Positions 1 through 9,562 of a stretch of 64,000 nt of DNA are shown one piece after another. Location: contig NZ_CP114035.2 in NCBI RefSeq assembly GCF_026898135.2, positions 1,529,501 to 1,593,500 of the forward strand. The letters are read 5' to 3'. The DNA comes from Pseudomonas fortuita (GTDB lineage: Bacteria > Pseudomonadota > Gammaproteobacteria > Pseudomonadales > Pseudomonadaceae). A program made the translations under genes and the position numbers. Under the pieces are notes generated by a model. The model was given only the letters and a program-made list of their open reading frames with translations. It was not told the origin of the DNA and ran no database searches. How positions within the stretch are numbered: the stretch's first letter is position 1; each line of letters begins with the position of its first letter.

Positions 1-317
1 GCTGGATTGAACATCGCCAAAGGGGAGGGCGACAACCAGTTTGGTCTGCAACAGCGGTTCGCTGGGCAGGCCATAGGCTCTTCAGGGTTACAGTCGAAGC
101 CGGCATCGAAAAGGTTGCGCTGCAGGCCTTTAAGTTGTTTAGCGAGCGGCACTCCGAACGGCTGGAGATTGATGTCGGGTTCTTCCTCGCCAATAGCGCT
201 GCCAGGCGCTTGGGGAGGATGCCATCCGGCAATGCCATACATCCTCGGGCGATCACGCCTTGCTCGTAGGTCAGCAGCGGCGGCAACAGACATACTGCTG
301 GGATGTCTGTTGTTCAC
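1..317 (-). pseudogene. Partial, probably frameshifted gene downstream of the PAAR gene (left edge)
   Basis: The minus strand is open from a GTG at 317, or an ATG at 293, to the window edge. It gives residues such as MYGIAGWHPPQAPGSAIGEE and INLQPFGVPLAKQLKGLQRN. Near 76-84 the protein-like frame changes: in the next frame the text continues as YGLPSEPLLQTKLVVALPFG, which reads as normal protein, while the first frame becomes Cys/Pro/Trp-rich. One missing base near 80 would join the two. It follows the PAAR gene by 23 bases, so it may be a T6SS cargo or accessory gene. I do not recognise the family, and the start and extent are uncertain. Confidence 0.3.
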
Positions 318-340
318 CTACTCCATCTGGCCTAGTTCAC

Positions 341-607
341 TCAGCGATGAACGCTGCCGTGTGATGCGCTGGCGATCAAGCTGGCGCCGCACGCGGTCTT
401 CATGCCGTCGAGAGCGACGGGGACTCCGTTCACCCGATAGGTATCACTGCCCTCGATGATGGGGAACTCGCCTTTGCATAGAGGGCAGAAAACCATGTTG
501 CCCTTGCCGGCCATTGGTTTGCCGTTGAGGTTTGTATGGGGTATGGATTCAATTACTTCACCTCCGTGATCGGTTGAGTCGTTAAGTCTTACAATTTGTG
601 GCATCAT
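341..607 (-). CDS. PAAR-domain T6SS spike-tip protein
   Basis: This is an 88-residue protein beginning MMPQIVRLNDSTDHGGEVIE. The pattern of a polar N-terminal strand, a central GKGNMVFCPLCKG stretch, and an end reading TACGASLIASASHG fits the compact PAAR fold. PAAR proteins cap the VgrG trimer with a metal-bound beta-helical cone and couple effectors to the T6SS spike. Cys and His residues suitable for metal binding are present (CPLC, TACG, SHG). The ATG at 607 has an AGAGGA Shine-Dalgarno 4-5 nt upstream; the ATG at 604 is equally possible. It lies on the same strand as vgrG-rhs-immunity, 240 nt downstream, so it may be a separate unit of the same effector island. Confidence 0.8.
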   Translation of the reverse strand: MMPQIVRLNDSTDHGGEVIESIPHTNLNGKPMAGKGNMVFCPLCKGEFPIIEGSDTYRVNGVPVALDGMKTACGASLIASASHGSVHR

Positions 608-729
608 CAAGTCCTCTTAAAAATTCTGCTGAACTGCGCAGTCTCCATCACCCCTTACCGGTATTAGGTGACCTCACCGGCAACATTGATCCTTTACGGC
701 AGTTGACCCAGGGTATCGTATGCTCATCG

Positions 730-743
730 ACCTCGATCGAGGT
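730..743. repeat. Perfect 14-bp palindrome in the immunity-PAAR gap
   Basis: ACCTCGATCGAGGT is a perfect palindrome inside the 243-nt non-coding stretch 608-850. It is flanked by weaker complementary bases (ATGCT at 720-724 and AGCAT further on), so the transcript could form a hairpin here. It may be a terminator or processing site after the immunity gene. There is no U-tract. Confidence 0.35.
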
Positions 744-850
744 TGTATAGCATGTGAGCTTCGTGCCGCTTCAACGTTCGTATCGTTCTTTGGCTTCCTA
801 GCAGTGCGTGCATTTCTAAATCCCGATGTGTGTTTGTCAATTCAATCAAG

Positions 851-1153
851 CTAGCTTTTGTTGCATTTAAAGAGAATCTCATCTTCCGTTATGCGGAGTT
901 CGCTGGTTATGAATGTCATTGCTTCGGGCAGGCTGCTATATGACTTGCGTATATGTACCCTGTAAAGGTCGGTGGCGTCTTCATAGTCCTCAAGATATTC
1001 GTCAAGACCAACATGGAAGGCGTTATTGTGGAATATTATGAAAAATTCCTTCTTGTAGATTTTTCCGTTTTCATTATATTCGTGTTCTAGCCATAGTTTT
1101 TTATTCTGCTTTAAATGTTTTTTTATCTTTTGAAGATGGTTATAAATTTTCAT
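851..1153 (-). CDS. Probable immunity protein to the Rhs C-terminal toxin
   Basis: This is a 100-residue protein starting MKIYNHLQKIKKHLKQNKKL, Lys-rich at the N-terminus and acidic in the middle (DEYLEDYEDATDLY), ending LFKCNKS. Its ATG (1153-1151) overlaps the stop of the Rhs toxin tip in an ATGA, so the two are translationally coupled, as is usual for toxin-immunity pairs. The gene is clearly richer in A+T than its neighbours, which is typical of recently exchanged Rhs-tip cassettes. I do not recognise a named immunity family. The role is inferred from position, size and composition. A longer start at 1180 is unlikely because it would lie within the toxin frame. Confidence 0.65.
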   Translation of the reverse strand: MKIYNHLQKIKKHLKQNKKLWLEHEYNENGKIYKKEFFIIFHNNAFHVGLDEYLEDYEDATDLYRVHIRKSYSSLPEAMTFITSELRITEDEILFKCNKS

Positions 1154-1599
1154 CGTCTTTTTGGTCTCGTGCCCGGGCAATTAGGATTTCTCTCGATGAA
1201 GATGTCTGCTCTAGATCCTTCTGGTGTGACTATATTAATATGAGGCAAAGTTTTATGCGCATGGCCGTCGGGAAGTGATTCATGGCCATAAAGAACTCCA
1301 GTTACTGGATTGATTTTGAAATCCATATGATAGCTGGCTCTTCCCGTACCATTTTGGCGGAGGGACTTGAAAGCAGCTTTATCCCTAGCAATCTTGTCTG
1401 GAGTTTTATCACCCGCGCCTGCCGATTTCTGAGCGTCAGGAAAGGCTCCGAACAATACGGCGGAAGCCTCTTTGTAAGAGCAAACGGTAACGCTTTTACC
1501 ACTTCGCAACTCTGCGACTGCTTTGATTATGCTGAGTGGAGATAAGCCTCTAGGGTCATCCCATTGTAAGGGGTTTGGAGCATATTGATATACATTCAG

Positions 1600-1604
1600 C
1601 CCCC
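1600..1604 (-). other. G5 tract causing compensating frameshift 2 in the Rhs gene
   Basis: The core ends KDPIGFSGG followed by TGA in this frame. One extra G would give SGGLNVYQYAPNPLQWDD, the standard sequence immediately before Rhs toxin tips, and would join the 119-residue tip frame. Relative to the G8 site it is the opposite shift, so upstream body and tip are in the same frame. Confidence 0.75.
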
Positions 1605-1767
1605 GCTGAATCCGATCGGATCTTTTCCAATAAAGCGCCCCAGGCGCGGATCGTAGTAACGATATCTATTGTAGTGTAGCCCAATTTCTGTATCTAAATA
1701 CTGACCAGGTAGTCGAATAGGGTTGCAAATTTCCGCCCGGTTAGCTTTTCCATTTGTTTCGCAGGTT

Positions 1768-1775
1768 CCCCCCCC
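1768..1775 (-). other. G8 tract causing frameshift 1 in the Rhs gene
   Basis: Eight C on the plus strand (G8 in the coding sense) sit in the codons for FQAWGG. With eight G the frame ends at a TAA 30 nt later (NLRNKWKS stop). With seven it continues GGTCETNGKANRAEICNPIR into the canonical Rhs core. Homopolymers of this length are prone to slippage in cells and to miscalls in some sequencing chemistries. Confidence 0.8.
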
Positions 1776-4700
1776 AAGCCTGAAAGATTCCATTCCAGGC
1801 GATTTTCCCGCTCTCATCAGTAAACTCATGGGGTGTTCCGAGATAATTGCAGTGCCACCAGCCAATCTTATCAAAACGTCTCATTACCGGTTTGTGTTGC
1901 CACACTGGATCCCGGTCAATGTCATATGGGAAATCATAGCTCGGCTGATGCATCATTTCATCAATATGGTTTATCACACCTTGCGCGACCGGAATGAAGG
2001 TCCCTGGCTCAAACACGTAATGCGTGGTCCGCCCCTTGCCATCCCGGCCTCGCTGCTCAAACGCCAGCGTATCGCCGTCCCACACAAATAGCGTCAAATC
2101 GCAACCCAGCTTTTCATCCAGCGCGCGCCTGGCGTTCTCGTTCCAGACCGGTCCAGCTTGTACCCGGTTTCGGTACTTCGAGCGTGAGTCCTTGTAGACC
2201 CGGCGGCCTAATGCGTCATACCCGAACTCGACAACCAGCAGGTCATCTTCGTAGCGCCGCAGCCGGTCGTACAGGTCCCAGGTGAATTTGCCTGTGTTGC
2301 CATTCTCAATCCGCTCCAGCAGATTGCCACGCTCGTCGTACCGATACTGCGTACCGCAGTAGCTGCGCAGCACGTTGTCCATCAGTTTGCGCGGCGAGTG
2401 AGGATTGGGCCCCGGCGGTGCTTCGGGGTCCAGCAGGTTGCTCGCCGGGTCGAAGGCGAATGTCTCCTTCTCATAGTTGTGGCTGGCTTCGAGCAAGCGG
2501 CCGACCGGGTCATAGCGATAGCGCAGATCGCCACGGTTCAGGTCATTGATGTGGTGTAACTGGCCAGCCTCGTCGTAGCGGTAAGTGCGCGCGGCTAGGC
2601 GTTTGGACTCGCCCTGTCGCGCCAGCGTCTGTTCCAGCAACTGGCCATTCGGGCTCCAAGTCTGTCGCTGGACCAGGCCGTTGCCTTGCACGCGCCCGAT
2701 CTCTCGGTGCAAGTCATCACGCTCGTAACTGATCAACTCCTTGGCATCGAGTTTTAGGGCGAGTAGATGTCCGCTGCCATAGGTCAGCCAGCTGACCCTG
2801 TGCCCATCGGGGCGAGTGGTGGCGATGCGTTGGTTGAGGGCATCGTATTCATGGGTGAACACTGCAACCTGTGGCTTTGTAAGGTAGTCCAGCCACTGGT
2901 GCTCGCGCGTATTGTTGCCCGCCGCATCGTAGAACCATTGCAACCTGCAGGAACCATTGTTGGCCGCCAGTAGGTTGCCGTTGCCGTCATAGGCAAAAGT
3001 TTCTATCTCCCACTTTTCACCGCCACGGCGTCCGGCCTTGCGCTGGATGAGGCGACCCATCGGGTCGTATTCAAAGTGCGTGGTCCTGTCGCCATCGACA
3101 CGGCGGGTCGGCAGGTTGCTGCCGTTGTCGTAGAGGTAGTGTGTAGTCTCCTTGTCGAAGCCGGTTTCCTTGAGCAGTCGACCTACAGGGTCGTACTTGA
3201 AGCTGGCTTCGCTGTTGTTCTCGTTGCGCAGGCGCACGAGCTGGCCGAGTTTGTCCCAGTGATAGGTGAGGGTGGTGTCGTTGGCGTTGAGACGCTGATG
3301 GATCAGGCCGGCTTCGTTGTAGGTCCAGGATGTACTTCGATGAAGGGCGTCGGTGTGTTTGAGTAAACGGCCCTCGGCATCGCGTTCGAACTTTTCTTTG
3401 GTCTTGTCTGGGTGGACCAGCAATGTCAGCTGGCCGGCCTCGTAGTGGTACTCGGTGACCTCGCCGGCGGCATTGACCAGTTTGGCCAGTTGGCCCAGGG
3501 CATCGTACTTCCATTGCGTGGTCTTGCCCGAGCAATCGGTGTAGCTGGTCAGCTGCCCATCACGGTTGTAAGCCAGTTTCTTCTCACCGCCGTTGGCATC
3601 GGTGATGGCAACGGGGAGGTTGTCACTGTTGTAGGTGTAGAGGGTCTTGTTCTCCAGTGGATCCTGGGTTTCGATGATGTTGCCGCGCTGGTCGTAGTCG
3701 TATTTCCACAGTCCACCCTCGGCGTCGCGGCTCTTGAAACGCTGGTCCAGGTCGTCATAGGCGTGGTGGATCGATGAGCCGTCCGGGCGAGTGTGCTGCA
3801 GCAGATTGCCGCGCTCGTCGTAGGCATAGACATCGCTGCTGCCATCGGTGTGAATGTGCTGAGTGACGTTCTTGGCCGCATCGCGGAACAGCCATTCCTC
3901 ATTTCCATCGGGGTGGATAATTCGATACGGATAGCCCAGGATGTCGCAGAAGTGCTGGGTTTCATTGCCGTTGGCATCTGTTATGCGGGTGAGACGGATG
4001 TTCGGGTCCCAGCTCAGACGGGTATCCAAACTGCCATCATCGCCCCACTCGCGAACAGCTTTGGCATCAGCGCCTTCGCCAAGCCATTCGAGGTTCATAC
4101 CCCTCCCGGTACGGTCGGTGTATCGCGTCACCAAGTGGTGTTGGTACTGGTACGTCCATTCGGCACCATGTTCGTCCTTCGCGCTGCACAGATCACCCTG
4201 TGCATCGTAGCTGTATGATGCCAATTGGCGCTGTGGCTGGCCCTCAAGCATCAGCCAAAGTGCGGTGACATGCCCGTGATCGTCGATATCCGTATGAATG
4301 TGCTGGTGCGGGATGTCGTGTTGATAGGTCACCAAGTCTGAAAGGACAGTGATATCTGCGATGCGATGCTCATAGTGCAGAGCAATGCTTGCGCCACCTT
4401 TTTTCTTGATGGAGGTCAGTCGGAACTGATTACCGTCTCGTTGATAGATTTCCTGGCTTTCGTGCCCCCGAAGGATGGCAAGCGTATCGTTGGAAATCCG
4501 AGCGATGACTACGTTCTCGATGGGATCGTAGTGACTGCCTTTGATTTTCGGCAGGGAGTACTTCTGACTCCGGCCGTCTGTACCATGGTAGGTGAGCTGA
4601 TCTTCGTTTAGATCAAAACGAGCGGCGAACGGTGTAATCCAGCGTGCGCCGTAGGGGCTGTCGTCGAAAGCAGACAATGTAGAGCGGTAGGTGCGGTACC

Positions 4701-5743
4701 ATTCGATGGGAAACGCTCCTGGCAACTGGAAGTCAGTGTGGACAATCGTCTCGCTGCCAGTGGCGAAGCTGATGCTGCAGTTGGTTCCCGCTTTTACTCC
4801 GCGCTTCTTGCAGTTGGGATCCGCTCTCGTGGGGCGTTGGGCGGGAGCGGCTTCGGTGGAGTTGCGCCCTTGTACTTGGCGGCTTTGGGCAGTGGAGCCG
4901 GGAGCAATATTGGCTCGCCGTGATGGCCGTTTGCCTTTGGTTAGTGCCGTGCGCAGCACTTGAAGCATGGCGGCGATGCTACCTGGGTTCGTCTTCTCGC
5001 CAATCTCGACGATCTTCCCGCCAGCCATCTCGCCAATGCTTTCGAGGCTTTGAGCAACAGGCTCAAGTAGCTGTTTCAGCTTCGTGCTCTCACCGAGGCC
5101 GAGTTCATTTTTACTGAAGCCGTAGCCTGTCTTTCGTTTGAGGAAATCAGAGGCTTCTGCTACCAGGCGTATTCCGGGGAACAGAACCGTTAGGGCTACA
5201 TCCTTGACTGTTCCGTCCGCCACCGACCTAATCAAGTCGGCCAGGAACTTGCAAACCTCGACAATTTTTGCGGCGAAGCTTGCAAGAATACTCTGCAGCT
5301 TAATCTCGACCTCGGCGACGAACGCTTCCAGGTCACCAGGGCAGACGTAGGCGAGTGCGCCTTCAATGGCGCTGAGCAGTGCTTGAGCTATGCCGTCCTT
5401 GCTAGCACTTCTTATCGACTTCAATGTCGGGCGCATCACCATTCGGGCAGGGCCAATACCCGGCAGTGGCGCGATAGCAAATAAATTGATGCCCAGGCCC
5501 ACCCAGTTGAACACATCAGCACGGTAGGTATTGTCGCCCTTGGCGAGCTCTATGATGTCGCCCACTGCATCTGTTGCCGCAAAGATGGATCCGGCTACTG
5601 GCAGCATCTCGCCGACGGTTATTACGGTTCTCCAGTTGACGCTGTCTCCAGTGAGATCGGTCAGCCATTTGGCCAGCATCTCTGTGCCGACCTTCACATC
5701 TTCTTCGTCAAACGTTTCTTTAGGGGCTACCACCCCGCTGCAC

Positions 5744-8500
5744 CTATCCATGCTGAATGTTCCTTGCGTTGGCGGCGGTCATTGGAATGGAAAGGGCTTT
5801 CAACTTGGCCTCACTGACGCCCGACGCCCTGAGGGCAGTCTCCAAGAGGGTTTTGGCGTCTGGGGCTTGCATCTCGCCAGCCTTGATAAGTTGGCTCACA
5901 GCCTCCTGCATTGCCGCTGCTGGGCTGGGCTGCGAGCTTTCACCTGTTGGAGAAGGGGACTGCTCCACGAATGGGGGGGCAGACGCCGCTCTGGTAAGGT
6001 CTCGACCGAATTGCACTTTCACTGGTCCAGCTGCGAGACCTGATACGACAGCGAAGCCGTTCTCATCCAGCGCACCTTTGATCACGTGGCCAAGTGCATC
6101 CTCGACCTCGTACTTGGCGCCTTTGAATGCATGGTTGTTTGCGTAGTGCTGGAACAGCTCCAGATTGCCTTTGCCCGATTTGATGTCTTCAGGAAACGCC
6201 GCCGCCTGGCTTTTCGAGCCCTTGTAGATGAAGTCCGTAGCGTGCGCGGTGTACTGGCCGGCCGTGGCGTGCACGATGCCGCCAGCGTTATAGGTGGTGC
6301 TGCTGCCACCGGCCTGGATGACCAGCTCTTCCTTGGCACTGAGGGTGATGCGCTCGGCAGTGACGTTGATCTTGAGCTTGGCCAGCAGGTTGATGTTGTC
6401 TTTCAAGGCGCGTAGGTCGATGTCACCCGATGCCGCGACCAAGCGCCACCCCATGCTTTGCACGAACTGCCGCACCCCACGACTGGCACTGATCAGCAGG
6501 CGTTTGCCGATCGCCAGGCTGGTGTGGCCGCCCGTGCTCAGCCCTAGGTGTTCGCCGCTGGCGATGTGGGTCGATTCTGGGGTGCTGGTGGCGATGCCGG
6601 TTGGGCTAGCGAGCACCAGTTGCGGATCGGCCAGTTCGGGGAAGCGGTTGGCCTCGGGGTTGCCGCCGCTACCACGGATGGCGTTGTGCTGAACCTTGAG
6701 TGCATTTCCGACCTCATCCTGATCGCCACCCTCCTGGGCCAGATGGTCGCGGGCCTCGCTGGCAAAGGTGGTGTGATATTCCTGTGCGGTCTTCAGGCTC
6801 TCGGCGGTTTCTGCGAGGTCCGTATGGTGTTCGCTTGCGCGGGCTCGCAGTTCGGTGGTCAGCAACAAGCCACCACCGGCACGCACCACACCGTGCGTAT
6901 CGGTGCGCAACTCGAACCCCTGCCCACGGGGCTTTCCGCCGAAGTGGCGCGGGTGGGTGAGGTACCCCAAGTGCAACGCCGAGTGATCGTGATCACTCAT
7001 CAAGGCCGCGCTGATTTGCCCGGTGGTGTCGTCCAGGCGCAGTTCGTTGTGTCGCTTGCCGTGGTGCTCCTTGCTGCGGATCGGGCTCACGGCCTTGAAG
7101 TCGGGCAGGCGGTAGGGCGGGCGGTTGACTACGTGGTAGCTGCGCCCGGTGATCATCGGCTGGTCGGGGTCGCCGTTGAGAAAGCTGACCACCACTTCCT
7201 GGCCAATGCGGGGGATGGCCATGTGGCCCCAGGTCGCGCCGGCCCAGGCCTGGGTGACGCGCACCCAGCACGAGCTTTTGTCATCGTCCTGGCCCAGGCG
7301 ATCCCAGGGGAACTGCACCCGCACGCGGCCGTGCTCGTCGCAGTAGATTTCTTCACCGGGCGGGCCGACCACCTTGGCCATCTGCGGGCCTTCGATCACC
7401 GGTTTGGGGCGGGCAGGGGCGTGCCATTCGACCTGAGCCGGGATCAGGGTCGCGGTGAACGCGTAGGTGGTACCGACCTGGGCCTCGGCAGCTTCCTCTT
7501 CCAGTGCCGTGAACTGGCGACCTTTGTGCTTGATGTGCATCGGTCGCCAGAGGATGTTCATGTCCTCGCGGGCGTGGCCGGTCAGCTGAAAGGCAATCCC
7601 AGGCTGCAGGCGCGCATCGTCCCCTTCGACCTCGGCCACGCGGGCATCGCCGAACAGGGCATCGGCCTTGGTCTGGGTAAACGGTTTGCCGGCGTTGTCG
7701 TGCTTGTAGCGGCCGGGGTAGTCGTAACGCTCGTAGTCGTGGCTTTGACTGCCCATGTCCTGAGGGAACATGGCGTGCTCATGGTTGTAGCGCGGGTGGG
7801 TAAAGCTGTAGTCGCGCTGGACCTGGGTGCTGGTGCGCACCTGCTCGCGGTAGGTGAAGCGACGCAAGCAGGGCTGCTGCTGCGCGCCGCCGGGGTTGGC
7901 GACGTACAGCACCGGGTTGCCTTCCAGGCTACCGAACTGGCTGATCTGGTCGACCTGGACCACGCCATGGCTGCCTTCGCTGTGCTCGAAGATCGAAATC
8001 AAACCTTCTTCGGCCGACAGGCGCCAGAAAAAGTCCAGGTCCAGGTCACCGGCCTGGACGCAGAACTCGCGGTTCTGGTGCGGGTGGGTCACGTACTGGG
8101 TCAGCGCTCCCCACAACCGTTCGCGGAACAGCTCTTCCAACAGCTGCGGGACGGGCCGGTGCTGGAAGATCCGCCAGTCCGATTGCAGGCCGGCGCGGGC
8201 CAGCTGTGGCTCGATGACGGCGCGGTAGCGGGTGCGGCGGTGGCCCGTTGTGCCCTGTTCAAAACTGCTGATCAGGCCGTGCACATGGCGCACCGCCTCG
8301 TCCTGCTGCCAGAGGGTCAGCACGGCGGGTTGGTCGAGCAAGGTGGCAAAGTCGGCGTTGTCGGCGAAGCTGACCAGTTCGACTTCCAGGCGGTAGAGTT
8401 CGCTGACCCCTTCGGTCAGTTCGAAGGACACCACATCAAACGCAATTGCTTCATCGGCGGGTGTGCTGAAGGTGAAACGCACATCGTTCAAGTTGCTCAT
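5744..8500 (-). CDS. vgrG: VgrG spike protein with DUF2345 and extended C-terminus
   Basis: This is a 918-residue T6SS spike subunit. The gp27/gp5-like part covers about residues 1-480, including the OB-fold text PRIGQEVVVSFLNGDPDQPM near residue 433. A DUF2345 region follows at about 630-790 (LVLASPTGIA through KLKINVTAERITLSAKEELV). A transthyretin-like segment (EDALGHVIKGALDENGF) lies near 797-817, and after a Ser/Pro linker there is an Ala-rich helical tail. Such extensions commonly act as effector docking platforms. Here the gene overlaps the rhs start by 8 nt (ATGGATAG), implying this Rhs is its cargo. The upstream gap (8501-8742) carries a TGTAGGAA element. Confidence 0.93.
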   Translation of the reverse strand: MSNLNDVRFTFSTPADEAIAFDVVSFELTEGVSELYRLEVELVSFADNADFATLLDQPAVLTLWQQDEAVRHVHGLISSFEQGTTGHRRTRYRAVIEPQLARAGLQSDWRIFQHRPVPQLLEELFRERLWGALTQYVTHPHQNREFCVQAGDLDLDFFWRLSAEEGLISIFEHSEGSHGVVQVDQISQFGSLEGNPVLYVANPGGAQQQPCLRRFTYREQVRTSTQVQRDYSFTHPRYNHEHAMFPQDMGSQSHDYERYDYPGRYKHDNAGKPFTQTKADALFGDARVAEVEGDDARLQPGIAFQLTGHAREDMNILWRPMHIKHKGRQFTALEEEAAEAQVGTTYAFTATLIPAQVEWHAPARPKPVIEGPQMAKVVGPPGEEIYCDEHGRVRVQFPWDRLGQDDDKSSCWVRVTQAWAGATWGHMAIPRIGQEVVVSFLNGDPDQPMITGRSYHVVNRPPYRLPDFKAVSPIRSKEHHGKRHNELRLDDTTGQISAALMSDHDHSALHLGYLTHPRHFGGKPRGQGFELRTDTHGVVRAGGGLLLTTELRARASEHHTDLAETAESLKTAQEYHTTFASEARDHLAQEGGDQDEVGNALKVQHNAIRGSGGNPEANRFPELADPQLVLASPTGIATSTPESTHIASGEHLGLSTGGHTSLAIGKRLLISASRGVRQFVQSMGWRLVAASGDIDLRALKDNINLLAKLKINVTAERITLSAKEELVIQAGGSSTTYNAGGIVHATAGQYTAHATDFIYKGSKSQAAAFPEDIKSGKGNLELFQHYANNHAFKGAKYEVEDALGHVIKGALDENGFAVVSGLAAGPVKVQFGRDLTRAASAPPFVEQSPSPTGESSQPSPAAAMQEAVSQLIKAGEMQAPDAKTLLETALRASGVSEAKLKALSIPMTAANARNIQHG

Positions 8501-8631
8501 GCAGACTCCTGCTGTTCATCCTTTCGGGCAGGTTCATGGAGCCGAACGCGTTATGGAACGCGCGGCGTAAGTGCACTCAAGACCGTAGTGAGGAATCCGT
8601 TCCAAGTCGCCGCAGAGGCTTCCTAAAGAGT

Positions 8632-8649
8632 TGTAGGAAGTTTCTTTAA
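8632..8649. promoter_or_regulatory. TGTAGGAA element upstream of vgrG
   Basis: TGTAGGAAGTTTCTTTAA lies 132 nt upstream of vgrG. With TTCCTA at 8620-8625 it forms a TTCCTA-N8-TAGGAA dyad. Similar TGTAGGAA sites occur upstream of tssF/tssM, tssG and the autotransporter gene. The protein that reads it is unknown; the rest of the 242-nt gap shows nothing else I can support. Confidence 0.35.
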
Positions 8650-8742
8650 ATACGTTGCTTATCGTTTTTATGGGCAAAGCCGTACTTGCTGCGCTTGTAG
8701 GCGCAGTGACTAATGAGTCAAGTCAGTTCGGTGTGATCGAAC

Positions 8743-9546
8743 TTATGGCTGCAGCATGGTTTGCAGTGAATCCAGAACTTGCTGAGTGATGCTGTTGAGT
8801 CGGGCGGTGAGGTACACATAGACACCCGTACAGACCACGCCCATGACCACCCACGGTGTCCACCACGGCCATTGGCGAGGCATGCGGTAGTTTCGGGGCG
8901 CGACATTTTTCAACGGGTCGGTCAGGGGCTGTAACTCGGGCTCAGGTCCGCGCAACTCAACGATTCGGTCATGGACACGGTTGAGCCAGACTTCCAGCTC
9001 GTCGTCGCCATGGATCTGGTTGGCGTACTTGCCCCGGTAGCCGAGGGCCAGGCACCAGAACAGGAACACAAACAGGTCATAGCGTCCCTCGGGGGCCTCA
9101 AGCAGGCGTTCGAGCACACTGAAGAATTTCTCGCCGCCCCAGGTTTCCTCATGAATGGCACTGAGCAACGACTGGGCTTTCCACGGGGAGTCGCGTCCCC
9201 AGGGGGTAGCCATGACAGCTTCATCGACCACGCAGCACAGGCAGTAGGAAAACACCACACGGTCGCCCTCATCGCAGTGCTCGAGCTGTCGCACCTCTTC
9301 GACCATGACGTGGATCTGGTTCTTCACGTAGGCGAACAACTGTTCCACGTGCTCATAGCGTTCGGTGCCCTCCAGACGAACGACGAGGCCGAGCAGGGGC
9401 GACGCAATGTCGAGGATTGGGTTGTTAGTATTGGAGCGGGTTTCGAAGCCCAGTTCGTCGACCTGAGGGAAAAGCTCACTGATCGGCGGTGACTCCCGCG
9501 TATCTTGCTGATCTTTGTCATAGGTTTTATTGGATGCAATGCTCAT
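8743..9546 (-). CDS. tssL: T6SS membrane-complex protein TssL (DotU/IcmH family)
   Basis: This is a 267-residue inner-membrane anchor of the T6SS. The cytoplasmic hook domain (about 40-205) contains the family text NPILDIASPLLGLVVRL, FSYCLCCVVDEAVMATPWG and ETWGGEKFFSVLERLL. A single hydrophobic helix near the C-terminus (WWTPWVVMGVVCTGVYVYLT, about 225-247) is followed by a short periplasmic tail. No peptidoglycan-binding OmpA-like extension is present. The order tssF-tssL-vgrG on one strand, with only 16 nt between tssF and tssL, indicates co-transcription with tssF. It should pair with TssM and TssJ encoded nearby. Confidence 0.93.
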   Translation of the reverse strand: MSIASNKTYDKDQQDTRESPPISELFPQVDELGFETRSNTNNPILDIASPLLGLVVRLEGTERYEHVEQLFAYVKNQIHVMVEEVRQLEHCDEGDRVVFSYCLCCVVDEAVMATPWGRDSPWKAQSLLSAIHEETWGGEKFFSVLERLLEAPEGRYDLFVFLFWCLALGYRGKYANQIHGDDELEVWLNRVHDRIVELRGPEPELQPLTDPLKNVAPRNYRMPRQWPWWTPWVVMGVVCTGVYVYLTARLNSITQQVLDSLQTMLQP

Positions 9547-9562
9547 AGGGTGGACCTCCTGG

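Larger units (their letters stand above)
1150..5751 (-). pseudogene. T6SS Rhs effector with C-terminal toxin, interrupted by two 1-nt frameshifts
   Basis: This is a polymorphic Rhs toxin that would be carried by the VgrG/PAAR spike. It opens at 5751 with an N-terminal region holding two hydrophobic stretches (about residues 45-125: LPVAGSIFAATDAVGDII and WVGLGINLFAIAPLPG). A DUF6531-type entry (TDFQLPGAFPIEWYRTYRS) follows near residue 337, then many YD repeats (YDxxGxLxx) that build the cocoon. The frame breaks at a G8 run (plus 1768-1775). The next 170 nt, including the core signature RYYDPRLGRFIGKDPIG, are in another frame. A G5 run (1600-1604) then restores the original frame, which encodes the tip ending GHAHKTLPHINIVTPEG...TRPKRR. 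With G7 and G6 the gene would be one 1,533-residue frame. The tip has conserved-looking His residues but no family I can name. Its start overlaps the vgrG stop by 8 nt. It is read as a pseudogene, a phase-variable gene or an assembly error. Confidence 0.8.

Noticed and set aside
6548..8626. 692-codon plus-strand open frame
   Set aside because: It is antisense to vgrG, which has clear family sequence. GC-rich third-position bias makes long shadow frames common in Pseudomonas, and this one has no recognisable motifs.
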